From assembly GCA_027618835.1 (NCBI GenBank), contig JAQCHZ010000019.1:1-49529 (forward strand): a stretch of DNA of 49,529 nt, in the 5' to 3' direction. Below, one piece after another: positions 8,557 to 17,654 of this stretch; within the stretch, counting starts at the first letter, position 1, and each line of letters begins with the position of its first letter. The stretch comes from Chloroflexota bacterium (GTDB lineage: Bacteria > Chloroflexota > Dehalococcoidia > Lucifugimonadales > Lucifugimonadaceae). The notes beneath the pieces are model-generated. The model was not told the DNA's origin. It saw nothing but the letters and a program-made list of their open reading frames with translations, and searched no databases. The translations under genes were made by a program, and so were the position numbers.

Positions 8557-8892
8557 TTCGGTGATCGGCTCTCGGGTTGTGCCGTACATATGCGCAAGGT
8601 CCCAGTGCACCAATCTGGCACCGGTCGTACGTGCCGCCTCGATTAGGGTATCGACGACTGGTGGGAAAATTGATTTCCACTCGTTGGATGGACCGTTCAA
8701 GCATGAATATATGACTTCGACACCTGAGCAAGCTCTAAGGACGAATTCAATATCTGTCGGGTCGCCTCGCATAATTGCGATGCCGTAGGGGTCTGATACG
8801 TACTCGTTTACCGGAACTGAGATTCCCGAGCGACCGGACTGTTCCAGTGCGTGCACTAGAGCTGCTCCGACAGGACCAGTTCCGAATATCAC
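8541..8892 (-). pseudogene. NAD-dependent epimerase/dehydratase, N-terminal remnant
   Basis: From GTG 8892 (preceded by AGGGGG on the minus strand) about 117 residues read as a Rossmann-fold epimerase N-terminus. IFGTGPVGAALVHAL gives the G-x-G-x-x-G dinucleotide loop. It continues through MRGDPTD, IYSCLNGP and HMYGTTREPITE, the last resembling the strand before the active-site tyrosine region. At about 8541 the homology stops and the frame runs on into antisense of the protease remnant. An intact member would need roughly 180 further residues including the YxxxK motif, so this is a truncated gene joined to the protease fragment. Confidence 0.7.
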
Positions 8893-9185
8893 ATGTTTTC
8901 CCCCTGGCTACGGCGATCATGCCGGTTGCCTCCATGTCGTCACCACACCAGCCCTCTATCTGAGCAGATGGCGTTGGCACGATTGTATACGTTTGGGGTG
9001 TAATTCTTCTGAATGACCATTTAATTCACTGCATCGGCGGAGCTGTGGTCTGCAAAAAAAACGAACGACCTGATTCTGACGAATTGACTAACTGGTGCAG
9101 CTAGACTGCCCGAAATTCGTCTAGGGTCTCTTAACCCTTAGCTGCCGACCGGTATTTCACGACCACAAAAGGAATATTTACTTCA

Positions 9186-10901
9186 ATGGACAGCAATCTA
9201 TCTCCGCACGGGCTGATTGGTGAGGCGTATCGACCGCCAAAGATCGGCAGCAAGGGTGCAGTCGTTGCGAATCACACGATGGCGACTCAAGCCGGAATGC
9301 GAATACTCCATCGAGGAGGAAACGCTGTCGATGCAGCGATAGCGGTTGCTTTCGCACTGGGTGCAGCGGAGCCGCAGTGGTCGTCGATTGGCGGTGATGG
9401 CTTTGTGATGGTTCACATGGCTGCTAACGCCACGGTGGAGGTCGCAAATGGCACTGGAGCAGTTCCGCTCGCTGCAACCGCCGATAAGTATCAGGATGGC
9501 ATACCGTACACGGGTATTTTAGGGACGTCGGTTACCGGAATCGTCGATCCTCTACTGAGCGCACACGAAAAGTATGGCACTTTAACTCTGGTGCAATGTT
9601 TGGAGCCTGCGATTGAGCTTTGTGAAGATGGCGTTCCGGTTTCTGATTTTCAGTCTCGAATGGCAGCACTAAACCCGGTGCTTCGCAGTTCTTCTACGTC
9701 TGGGCCAGTATTTGCTCCGAACGGAAACTGGCTGAAACCGGGCGAAATTCGCCGGAATCCAGATTTAGCTCGAACGTACAAACTGATCGCTGATCAGGGT
9801 CGAGACGCGTTCTACGAAGGCGACATCGCCCGTGAGATCGCACTGTATTCCGAAGAACATGATGGATTATTGACCGATGAAGACCTCAAACGTCATGAGG
9901 TCTAATGGCAGGCGCCTGTTTCGATTAACTACCGAGGTCGAACCGTGTACGAGGCTCCACCGAACTCTAGTGGTCACGTTTTGCTTCAAGAACCGGCGAT
10001 GTTTGAGAAATTCGATCCTAAGCAGTACGGATACATGACGCCTGAATCGGTGCAGTTGATGATCTAGGCGAAGAAGCTGGCGTTCGCATATCGTGAGGCG
10101 TATCTTGCCGATCCCAACTACGTCGACGTCCCCATCGAAGGAATGCTAAACGCTGAATATTTATCAGAGCGAGCTGCACTGATCGATATAGATCGAGCGG
10201 CTTCAATGGTCGTAGAAGGCGACCCGTGGGCTTACATGGATAGATCGCCCGATTCAGCTAAGAAGCATCGAAGAGGTGGTCGGATTCACTCGGCTGGAAC
10301 CGATACGACGCACTTCTGTGTGGTCGATCGCTGGGGCAACTCGGTCGGTGAACGGCAGAGCATTCAGACCATGTTTGGATCGTGTGTCATCGCAGGTTCA
10401 ACCGGAATTTTGATGAACAACCGAATGACCTACTGGCACCTCGAACCCGATCACATCGACTATCTCAATCCGGGACAGCGAGTACGCCACACAATGAATC
10501 CTGTGATGGTTTTCTCTAAGCCGGTCGAAGAGGGTGGCAAGCTCGAGATGGTCTGTGGAACGCCGGGAGCAGACACACAGTTACAAACTAATTTCCAGGT
10601 AGTCACGAGCGTATTCGACTATGGATTGAGCGTGGCCGAGGCGATCGATGGTCCACGTTGGACTCACAATCAGGCAGGAATGGAGTCGGCATCAGTGCGA
10701 TCAACTGAAGATGTACTTCAGATCGAAGATAGGGCTGGTTCTGAAGTTATTGAAGGTCTGAAAAAGCTCGGACAACCAGTCGAATCTACTGGTACTTGGG
10801 GAGGAGCCGGTAGTGAATGGGCAATTCAGGTCGATCTTGAGAACGGAACATTATTCGCATCATCGGATCCACGCCGAGAGGGTGACGCACAAGTTTGGTA
10901 G
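9186..10901 (+). pseudogene. Gamma-glutamyltransferase-family gene with two in-frame stops
   Basis: One continuous frame of 571 positions, the normal length for the family, is broken by TAA at 9903-9905 (codon 240) and TAG at 10065-10067 (codon 294) with no frameshift. Family blocks are present on all three pieces: ANHTMATQAGMRILHRGGNAVDA and EPQWSSIGGDGF before the first stop; YRGRTVYEAPPNSSG between the stops; and DTTHFCVVDRWGNSVG, containing the nucleophilic threonine, after the second. Both stops fall where relatives usually have glutamate, so each is one G-to-T change. AFAYRE also differs from the usual AFADRE. These enzymes hydrolyse or transfer gamma-glutamyl groups after self-cleavage. 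The ATG at 9186 has AAAGGAA upstream. Confidence 0.88.
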
Positions 10902-10949
10902 GCGTTCCGTTGGCCAACCTCTTAACTGCCCAGCGGTAGTCGACCCTAA

Positions 10950-11492
10950 CTAATTCCAGAAAGTAACGAAATCGAAAATGACCTCGACAGCTTCAAATAG
11001 GGTGAAGCTGTCGAGGTACTGACCGCCGTGCAGCACCCACTCCTGTCCTAGCTTCAGTACGAGCACAATAATTAGCCACCTAACGATTCGTTTCCGGGTC
11101 ATTTCGTACTTTGGCCAGTAGTGCCGTCTGATCGCGACAAATACGAACCAAAATTCGAAAACGTTCGGGAATACGAGAAGAATTGGTCGAATCTGTGTAA
11201 GTTCGAATGCCACGAATCCGATGATTCTGAAGGCGAACAAAGCTATTGCGATTTTTCGTTCTGGACCATCCCATTTGTTGGCGACCCACAAGAACGTGAG
11301 CATGTAGACGACATCGGCCCATTTATCGAAGGTCTGGTAGTTCTGAAGACCGCCCAGATCGAGAACGCCCATCCAGAACAGATCGGAAAAGTCGACAGCG
11401 ATCGCAATTAGAGTGCCGGCGAACGCCCATCGCAGCACCGGGAGTGAGCCTGCGATTCGGATGAGTCCTATTACGATCTGTTCGAGAGTCAT
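10950..11492 (-). CDS. Hypothetical integral membrane protein, 180 aa
   Basis: No family was recognised. The protein is strongly hydrophobic with four to five probable transmembrane helices (roughly residues 20-40, 60-72, 82-96, 100-122 and 135-150), aromatic-rich loops such as FDKWADVVYM, and a basic cytoplasmic loop RRHYWPKYEMTRKRIVR. It starts at ATG 11492 and lies alone on the minus strand. The upstream 11493-11705 stretch holds no other gene and must carry its promoter. No signature for a transporter or enzyme is visible. Confidence 0.75.
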   Translation of the reverse strand: MTLEQIVIGLIRIAGSLPVLRWAFAGTLIAIAVDFSDLFWMGVLDLGGLQNYQTFDKWADVVYMLTFLWVANKWDGPERKIAIALFAFRIIGFVAFELTQIRPILLVFPNVFEFWFVFVAIRRHYWPKYEMTRKRIVRWLIIVLVLKLGQEWVLHGGQYLDSFTLFEAVEVIFDFVTFWN

Positions 11493-11747
11493 TTTCTATT
11501 CAACTTGAGATTTTCATCGCAAAGGGAGTTATCCTCCCTGCCGAAGCAGTTCCACGGTCTCGTGGGGACAGAATTACGTCTTATGCACTTGCTCAATGTG
11601 ACAGCAAATTCAACCACAAGAGCGCCCGCCATCTATAATCACCGGCGTTCACGATAACCGACCCCACGAAAATCCCTCCCTCTAATTCCTAACGAGTAAA
11701 AACATATAAAGTATCGCCATCTCGGAAATTCTGGTCTTGAAGTCAGC

Positions 11748-12644
11748 GTGATTGGTCTTGGTACCAATAACTTTGGCGGTCGAATGGAATTCAAAGAAGC
11801 TCGCGCAGTCATCTTTGCTGCCATCGACGAAGGCATCAACCTCATCGATACGGCGAACATCTACTCGCACGGAAATTCTGAAGAGATCATTGGTCGGTCG
11901 TTGGTTGATCGCCGAGACGAAGTGTTGATCGCAACTAAGTTCGGCATGCTCTGGGAAGAGGGCCCGCACGGCAAGGGCGGTTCTCGCAAACACATCATGG
12001 ACTCGCTCGAAGGTTCGCTTCGACGGCTTCAGACCGATCACGTTGATCTATATCAGATGCACAAGCAAGATCCTGACACGCCTATAGAAGAAACTCTACG
12101 AGCACTCGATGACGCTGTGAAGGATGGAAAAGTTCGCTACATCGGACTTTCCAACTTCGATCCTTGGCGAATCGCTGATGCTCAGTGGGCAGCCAAGCAC
12201 CATGGTTACACGCCGTTTATCTCTTCTCAGCCTGAATATTCGATGCTCGAACGAGGAGTTGAGCGAGCAGTGCTGCCAGTTTCTGAAAAATATGGTCTAG
12301 GCACGCTGCCGTACTTCCCACTCGCGCACGGTTTCCTTACAGGTAAATACCGTCGAAACGAGGCTGTTCCTGAGAATACGCGATTGGCTCTTACGCCAGC
12401 AGCTCAGGATAATCGGCTTTCGGATGCGAACTTCGACATTCTCGATCAACTTGAAGTGTTCGTTGAAAAGCGCGGTCACACGATGGTTGAACTGGCTTTT
12501 GCGTGGATACTCGGTCGGGCGTCAGTTGGATCGGTGATCGCTGGTGCGAGCACGCCAGATCAAATTCGCCAGAACGCTGCTGCCGCCGATTGGGAGCTTT
12601 CAGCTGACGATATGGAAGGACTCGCGGGAATACTCGACGGATAG
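11748..12644 (+). CDS. Aldo/keto reductase, normal start codon lost
   Basis: The product is an (alpha/beta)8 NADPH-dependent oxidoreductase with the catalytic tetrad D34, Y39, K64 and H105 (numbered from GTG 11748), in LIDTANIYSHG, IATKFG and DLYQMHK. The C-terminal cofactor region (VGSVIAGASTPDQIRQNA) is intact. The open frame clearly extends upstream to 11709 with the classical KYRHLGNSGLEVSVIGLGTNNFG opening, but the codon where ATG is expected (11706-11708) is ATA and a TAA stops the frame at 11697-11699. GTG 11748 is the first standard start and would remove the first beta-strand. Either ATA is used inefficiently or the gene is functionally damaged. The substrate is unknown. Confidence 0.88.
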   Translation: MIGLGTNNFGGRMEFKEARAVIFAAIDEGINLIDTANIYSHGNSEEIIGRSLVDRRDEVLIATKFGMLWEEGPHGKGGSRKHIMDSLEGSLRRLQTDHVDLYQMHKQDPDTPIEETLRALDDAVKDGKVRYIGLSNFDPWRIADAQWAAKHHGYTPFISSQPEYSMLERGVERAVLPVSEKYGLGTLPYFPLAHGFLTGKYRRNEAVPENTRLALTPAAQDNRLSDANFDILDQLEVFVEKRGHTMVELAFAWILGRASVGSVIAGASTPDQIRQNAAAADWELSADDMEGLAGILDG

Positions 12645-12660
12645 GTGTCTGAGAGCTGTT

Positions 12661-12675
12661 TTTCCTAACAGGAAA
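12661..12675. terminator. Small hairpin between convergent genes
   Basis: TTTCCT-AAC-AGGAAA forms a 6-bp stem with T-rich sequence on its left. It sits between the stop of the aldo/keto reductase and the stop of the convergent lipoprotein gene. It could serve as a weak terminator, mainly for the minus-strand gene. Confidence 0.35.
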
Positions 12676-12684
12676 GTAGCTTAG

Positions 12685-12840
12685 TTATTTAGACAAATCG
12701 TCTTCAGCTTCGACCGTGATAGTCGTTGCTGGAGACGATAAATCGGTGGTCGACGGCAACTTCGCGGATGAGCATGATGCTACGCATCCTGCGAGTAGTG
12801 TTGCGAGTGCGACGAGTGTGACGCCCTTTCTCTTGACCAT
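12685..12840 (-). CDS. Small putative lipoprotein, 51 aa
   Basis: On the minus strand ATG 12840 opens a 51-codon frame ending in TAA at 12687-12685. The N-terminus is a textbook lipoprotein signal: MVKRKG, a hydrophobic core VTLVALATLLA, then the lipobox L-A-G-C with the cysteine at residue 19. The mature part is about 32 residues of Ser, Thr, Pro and acidic residues ending EAEDDLSK, with no fold signature. It would be a tiny lipid-anchored surface peptide. It could be the 5' remnant of a larger lipoprotein gene, but the frame ends cleanly. Supported only by the signal sequence. Confidence 0.55.
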   Translation of the reverse strand: MVKRKGVTLVALATLLAGCVASCSSAKLPSTTDLSSPATTITVEAEDDLSK

Positions 12841-12973
12841 TTAACCATGATGCGACATTTTCACCATGGTCACATTAGTGAATCCACATATAGGCGTGAG
12901 CCGAACGGTTCGCAAGAAGTGGCCGACATATAGCAAGACGGTTAGCACGCGCGATATGTAAAGTACTGCCGAT

Positions 12974-14476
12974 ATGCCAAATCACATACTCGCGATTGAT
13001 CAGGGAACGACTTCTACACGAGCGATTGTTTTCGACTGCACAGGGTCACCGGTTGGATCGGCTCAAGTCGAACTTTCACAACATTTTCCTCAACCGGGTT
13101 GGGTTGAGCATGACCCAATCGAGATAGCCGAAGCGGCCGTAAGTGTCGCTAAGCAAGCCATAGGACGCGCCAAACTTGCACCGGAAGATATCGCAGCAAT
13201 TGGAATTGCCAACCAGCGCGAAACAACAATTGTTTGGGAGCGTCGCACGGGTCGGCCAGTTGCGAACGCGATCGTGTGGCAAGACCGGCGAACTGCTGAG
13301 ATCTGTCGAGACATCGCCAAAACCGATCATGCCAGAAACATTAGGCAAATAACGGGTCTTGTAATCGACCCCTATTTCAGCGCAACGAAGCTGATGTGGC
13401 TGTTATCGACCATTCCCGATGGACAGGCCCGAGCTGAAGCCGGTGAGTTGTGCTTCGGTACGGTCGATTCATGGCTTTTGTGGCATCTGACCGCTGGCGA
13501 AGTGCATGCCACTGACGCCACCAACGCATCCCGAACAATGCTGCTGAACTTGCATGATCTCCAATGGGATCCTGAGATGTTGGACTTATTCAACATTCCA
13601 GAAGCGATGCTTCCTGAGATAAAAAATACAGCTGATGATTTTGGAGTTACTTCGAAAAACGTGTTCGGGGCTGAAATCCCGATCACAGCGATGGCGGGCG
13701 ATCAGCACGCTGCTTTATATGGCCAGGCGTGTTTCAAGAACGGTCAGATCAAGTGCACGTACGGCACGGGAGCGTTCGTTCTGGCTAACAAAGGCACTAC
13801 GCCGCCAATTCCAAGTTTTGATGGGAGCGATGCTGGTTTGGTTGCGACACTCGGGTTCCGTATCGGCTCGAAAAAGACGTACGCAACCGAGGGCTCGGTA
13901 TTTGTAACGGGAGCGACTGTGCAGTGGCTACGAGATGGTCTCGGGGTTATTTCAAATGCGCCTGAAACCGTCGATCTTGCGATGTCAGCTGGATCGAACG
14001 AAGGTGTGTACTTTGTGCCGGCGTTTGTTGGACTAGGCGCTCCACATTGGCAACCTGATGCAACGGGATCCATTACCGGGCTAACCCGTGGAAGTGATCG
14101 TAGCCATATCGTTCGTGCCGCTCTCGAATCAACCGCCTATCAAGTCAAAGACGTTGTCGATGTAATGGAAACCGGTCGAGCACGATCGAAGCAACCGATT
14201 CGTGCCGACGGTGGTCAGAGCGACAACCCTTTCGTTATGCAGTTTCAGGCAGATATCTTGGATCGACCTGTCGAAGTTGCAGGCATTACTGAAACGACAG
14301 CGCTTGGTGCAGCTTTTCTTGCGGGTAGAGGGGTCGGTATGTGGCGATCTGACTCCGAAATCGAGTCGATGTGGAAGGCTTCGGCGATTTACGAGCCGTC
14401 GATGAGTGAGTCAGAGCGCAATTCGCTCTATTCAGGCTGGCTTGAAGCGATACGGAAGACTGTTCCGCGATTCTAA
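12974..14476 (+). CDS. glpK: Glycerol kinase
   Basis: The 500-residue FGGY-family kinase matches GlpK closely. It has the N-terminal AIDQGTTSTRAIVFD phosphate loop, QHFPQPGWVEHDP, ANQRETTIVWERRTG (glycerol-contacting Arg-Glu pair), the GDQHAALYGQ catalytic aspartate region, TYGTGAFVLANKG and the C-terminal DGGQSDNPFVMQFQADIL ADP-binding block. It phosphorylates glycerol to sn-glycerol 3-phosphate with ATP in the cytoplasm. Length is normal and the start is ATG 12974. No glpF, glpD or glpR is adjacent. It is followed closely by the NmrA-like gene. The product could feed PlsY (46209-46808). Confidence 0.96.
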   Translation: MPNHILAIDQGTTSTRAIVFDCTGSPVGSAQVELSQHFPQPGWVEHDPIEIAEAAVSVAKQAIGRAKLAPEDIAAIGIANQRETTIVWERRTGRPVANAIVWQDRRTAEICRDIAKTDHARNIRQITGLVIDPYFSATKLMWLLSTIPDGQARAEAGELCFGTVDSWLLWHLTAGEVHATDATNASRTMLLNLHDLQWDPEMLDLFNIPEAMLPEIKNTADDFGVTSKNVFGAEIPITAMAGDQHAALYGQACFKNGQIKCTYGTGAFVLANKGTTPPIPSFDGSDAGLVATLGFRIGSKKTYATEGSVFVTGATVQWLRDGLGVISNAPETVDLAMSAGSNEGVYFVPAFVGLGAPHWQPDATGSITGLTRGSDRSHIVRAALESTAYQVKDVVDVMETGRARSKQPIRADGGQSDNPFVMQFQADILDRPVEVAGITETTALGAAFLAGRGVGMWRSDSEIESMWKASAIYEPSMSESERNSLYSGWLEAIRKTVPRF

Positions 14477-14491
14477 AGGGTGGAATACCAA

Positions 14492-15379
14492 ATGAAAGTT
14501 CTTGTAACCGGTGTGACCGGCAAAACGGGTCGCCGAGTCGCTGAATCACTCGTGAATCGCGGCGTCGGCGTGCGGGCGTTGGTTCGTGATATAGAACGCG
14601 GCAAGATGGCGACTCTCGGGATGGGTGTCGAACTTGTATTAGGCGATTTTGATGATCCGCAGTCGATCGAAATCGCACTAAAAGGCTGTGAAGCAGTCTT
14701 CATCGTTTCGATCGATAATGAGCGGCAAATTGAGCAGGAAATGAGTGTGGCTAAGCTCGCGAAAGACGTCGGGCTCGGACACATTGTGAAGCTATCTTCG
14801 AGCGATGCAGATGATCGACCATATAGATGGTCAGTAGCGCATGCTGAAATCGAAGCTGCGATCTCCGAAATAGGCGTCCCATACTCGTTTCTACGACCGC
14901 ACTACTTCATGCAAAATTACGGTTCTCTATTGAAAGTTGATAGCGCAGGTGCGGTGACATTAGAAGCGCCAGCCAATGATGGTGAAATAGGTGCAATCGA
15001 CGCTTACGATATCGGCGAGTGTGCTGCCGCATTGCTCGCAAACGGTGACGCACTGAACGATTATGCTCTGCTCACTGGATCAGAAAACATCTCAATGGAG
15101 AGAGTCGCAGCAGCTTTTTCGAGTGCTATCGACCAAGAGATAAGTTACGTAAATCTTGATCCGAAGGCATACCTGACCGAATTGGAAGCTGATGATTCCG
15201 GCAGTGCCAAAGATATTGCCGATGTCTATGAAGAAGTCCGAGTCGGAACGATGGCGGTAAATTCCGATAACGTCGAACGAATTACGGGTAATAAACCTCG
15301 ATCAATTGAGCAATATGCGATTGAGAATCAAGATGCGATTAAATCGACAATCGAACGTGTAGTCACTGCTTCTAACTGA
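14492..15379 (+). CDS. NmrA-like NAD(P)-binding protein (atypical SDR)
   Basis: The 295-residue Rossmann-fold protein begins MKVLVTGVTGKTGRRVAESL, whose G-x-x-G-x-x-G loop binds NAD(P). ALVRDIERG and GDFDDPQSIE follow in the usual NmrA/HSCARG order, then KLSSSDAD and a SFLRPHYFMQN block. No clear YxxxK pair is seen, as in regulatory or quinone-reductase-like NmrA members. ATG 14492 is chosen because GGGTGGA lies 6-8 nt upstream and the homology starts exactly there; GTG 14480 is in frame but would add four unusual residues. The gene follows glpK by 15 nt and is probably cotranscribed. Redox sensing or NAD(P)H-dependent reduction are the family roles. Confidence 0.85.
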   Translation: MKVLVTGVTGKTGRRVAESLVNRGVGVRALVRDIERGKMATLGMGVELVLGDFDDPQSIEIALKGCEAVFIVSIDNERQIEQEMSVAKLAKDVGLGHIVKLSSSDADDRPYRWSVAHAEIEAAISEIGVPYSFLRPHYFMQNYGSLLKVDSAGAVTLEAPANDGEIGAIDAYDIGECAAALLANGDALNDYALLTGSENISMERVAAAFSSAIDQEISYVNLDPKAYLTELEADDSGSAKDIADVYEEVRVGTMAVNSDNVERITGNKPRSIEQYAIENQDAIKSTIERVVTASN

Positions 15380-15434
15380 ATTTGCTGATAATCTTCCGCC
15401 CACTTGAACGCAGGAACTGTCGGAGGATTGATTT

Positions 15435-16460
15435 ATGTACGTTGGAACTCAGGTGGCGGCGCGGAACGACTCGGATTTTGAGCAGTGGGCGCAACTAGGC
15501 GTTATGAACGTCTGCTCCGATCCTCCAGGGAATCCTGCCGATTGGACAATCGACGATCTAAAGCGACACCGTGAGAAGGTCAATTCGTACGGAATCGAGC
15601 TCGACATGGTTCAGATTCCGCTGTCATCTACGCCACTAGATCGTTCGCAGTCTCCGAACATCATGCTTGGCAAGAGCCCTGAACGTGACCGCGAAATCGA
15701 TTCGATTCAGAACATAATTCGTATGTGTGGCGAAGTGGGCATTCCCGCAGTCAAGTACAACATGAACATCATCGGCATCCCGCGCTCGGAGCGTGAGGAA
15801 GGTCGAGGCGGATCTTCAAACTCGACTTTCCGTTGGTCGAAGATGAATCAAGACGACCCGCCAACTATTGCCGGCGTTGTTGGAGTCGAGGATAACTGGG
15901 AACGCATCGATTACTTCCTATCGCGAGCGGTGCCAGCAGCTGAATCGGCCAAAGTACGCTTGGCTTGCCACCCGCACGACCCGTACACGCCAGACGGCTA
16001 CATGGGCGTGACTCGAGTGCTTGGAACGATAGATGGCATGAAGAAGTTTGTGCAGATGCACGAGAGCGAATACCACGGTCTGAACTTTTGTCAGGGCACT
16101 GTCACCGAGATGCTCGACGATCCCGGCAAAGAAATCGCCGACGTTATTCGATGGTTCGGTAGCCGAAATAAAATTTTCAATGTTCACTTCCGCAACATTC
16201 GCGGTCACAAACTCGACTTCATCGAAGCGTTTCCAGACGAGGGCTCGATCGATTTCTCGGAGATCATCAAGGTCTACCAAGAGGTTGGATACAAGTACAT
16301 GCTTATGCCTGACCACGTTCCTACTATCAGTGGTGACGATGCTCAGGGAACTGCGTTTGCGTTCTGCTACGGGTACATCTCGGCGCTTCTTCAGGGAATC
16401 GGCGAGCCACGCAAGCAGCCGTGGGTAACAAAGGCTCCTAAGGGCGATGGCGCCTGGTAG
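15435..16460 (+). CDS. UxuA-like mannonate dehydratase family protein
   Basis: The 341-residue protein has the UxuA TIM-barrel landmarks: the metal-ligand segment CHPHDP, LNFCQGT with the metal-binding Cys region, NVHFRNIRG with a further His, and MLMPDHVP near the C-terminus. UxuA dehydrates D-mannonate to 2-keto-3-deoxygluconate in hexuronate breakdown. This protein is about 50 residues shorter than the E. coli enzyme, so its substrate may be another aldonate. A good GGAGG (15422-15426) precedes ATG 15435. The same window also encodes a ManD-type dehydratase (18525-19823), a non-homologous route to the same product. Confidence 0.85.
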   Translation: MYVGTQVAARNDSDFEQWAQLGVMNVCSDPPGNPADWTIDDLKRHREKVNSYGIELDMVQIPLSSTPLDRSQSPNIMLGKSPERDREIDSIQNIIRMCGEVGIPAVKYNMNIIGIPRSEREEGRGGSSNSTFRWSKMNQDDPPTIAGVVGVEDNWERIDYFLSRAVPAAESAKVRLACHPHDPYTPDGYMGVTRVLGTIDGMKKFVQMHESEYHGLNFCQGTVTEMLDDPGKEIADVIRWFGSRNKIFNVHFRNIRGHKLDFIEAFPDEGSIDFSEIIKVYQEVGYKYMLMPDHVPTISGDDAQGTAFAFCYGYISALLQGIGEPRKQPWVTKAPKGDGAW

Positions 16461-16524
16461 ATCGTCGTTTAGGAGCCGGCGAATAGTGATCGTTCGGCAA
16501 TGTGATTCGAAGAGGTCAGCGTAG

Positions 16525-17403
16525 TTGAACGTTTCTGCTGAAACCATAGTCGAATCTCTATTGTCGGCCGGATACCAGATTGAACAGTGGAGCCTTCTTG
16601 GATCTGGTCAGAACAGCGTCGCTATTCTTGCGAACGATGAATGGGTATTTCGATACCCGCTTCATCGTGATGCGGCGAATTCTATGGAGCTGGAAGTCGG
16701 TGTATTACAAGCAATACACGGTCGACTCCCAGTGTTCACGCCTGATCCAGAAATATTTGTAGACGTAGCGGGTCTCGAATGGCGCGTGATGGCGTATCCG
16801 TTTATTGCCGGTCAGATCTTAGGCGTAGATCAGATAAACGTGTTGGGTGGCTCAGCGCTTTCGCGGCTCGGTAAAGATCTTGGTCGATTTCTTACGACGC
16901 TTCATTCCACGCCGACTTCGCTCTTTAGCGGTTCAGAATTACGAGATGAGGACGGACATCAACGATGGGGCATATTCACAGAAGATGTCAGGAATATATT
17001 GAAGCCACGGGTCACATCTTCGGTATGGAATCGATCGAATCGAAAACTGAGCAAATCAGTCGAGAAGATTAACCGATTCCAATACGAACCCGTATTGCGT
17101 CACGGTGACTTTGGGTTCGGGAATTTTATTTTCGATGATCGTTCACGCTTAGCGGGAGTTATCGATTTCTGTAGTGCTGGACTTGGCGATCCAGCTGTGG
17201 ATGTTGCGTCGCTGATAGCGACTAATGGTCCCGGTGATTCGATGATCGGTCACGTCAGCGCTGCATATACGTTGACCGACGATTTGTTGCTTCGAGCACG
17301 AATTTATAGCGATACGTTTCCTCTTCAGCACGCGTTATTGGGAGCAAAAAATGACGATGAACTAGCGATTAAAGAAAGTATCGACAGCTACCTGAACGAG
17401 TGA
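16525..17403 (+). CDS. Aminoglycoside phosphotransferase-fold (APH) kinase
   Basis: The 292-residue protein has the APH/choline kinase pattern. WSLLGSGQNSVAIL is the nucleotide loop, WVFRYP carries the ATP lysine equivalent as arginine, and VLRHGDFGFGNFIF is the catalytic H-x-D-x4-N loop. AGVIDFCSAGLGDPAVDVA is the metal-binding DFG equivalent. The family phosphorylates small hydroxylated molecules, including sugars, aminoglycosides and choline; resistance function should not be assumed. The start is TTG 16525 with AGAGG 9 nt upstream. Downstream lies only the OsmC remnant. Confidence 0.85.
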   Translation: MNVSAETIVESLLSAGYQIEQWSLLGSGQNSVAILANDEWVFRYPLHRDAANSMELEVGVLQAIHGRLPVFTPDPEIFVDVAGLEWRVMAYPFIAGQILGVDQINVLGGSALSRLGKDLGRFLTTLHSTPTSLFSGSELRDEDGHQRWGIFTEDVRNILKPRVTSSVWNRSNRKLSKSVEKINRFQYEPVLRHGDFGFGNFIFDDRSRLAGVIDFCSAGLGDPAVDVASLIATNGPGDSMIGHVSAAYTLTDDLLLRARIYSDTFPLQHALLGAKNDDELAIKESIDSYLNE

Positions 17404-17467
17404 CCAAAGAGATTATTTTTACTGATATCACTCGGATATTGTCGGTGAACTCTAAAAAGAAGACGGT

Positions 17468-17647
17468 GTGCTAGTGATTAAGCGGGTTCACGTGAGGCAC
17501 ACACCGAAGGTCGACTCAGCTTTGCACGCCTAAAAAGTGGCCGCAGTACAGCGAGTGTTTGAACTGCATCCCGACTCATGCCCCGTGTATCGAAGGATCT
17601 ACACCAGCATCGACATCACTAAGGAGCTTGAGATCGTCGAAGCGTAG
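17468..17647 (+). pseudogene. OsmC-family C-terminal remnant with an in-frame stop
   Basis: In one frame about 59 residues read IKRVHVRHTPKVDSA, then a TAA at 17531-17533, then KVAAVQRVFELHPDSCPVYR and TSIDITKELEIVEA. The CPVYR block with its cysteine and the closing I-D-I-T-x-x-L-E strand match the C-terminal third of OsmC/Ohr-type peroxiredoxin-like proteins. The N-terminal two thirds, with the other catalytic Cys, are absent upstream. The stop replaces a residue that is often glutamate in such helices. This is a degraded gene end, too small and too broken to function. Confidence 0.65.
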
Positions 17648-17654
17648 GCAGGTG

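Noticed and set aside
16525..17403. Aminoglycoside resistance gene
   Set aside because: The fold signature is shared by many small-molecule kinases. Nothing in the sequence or context indicates resistance.
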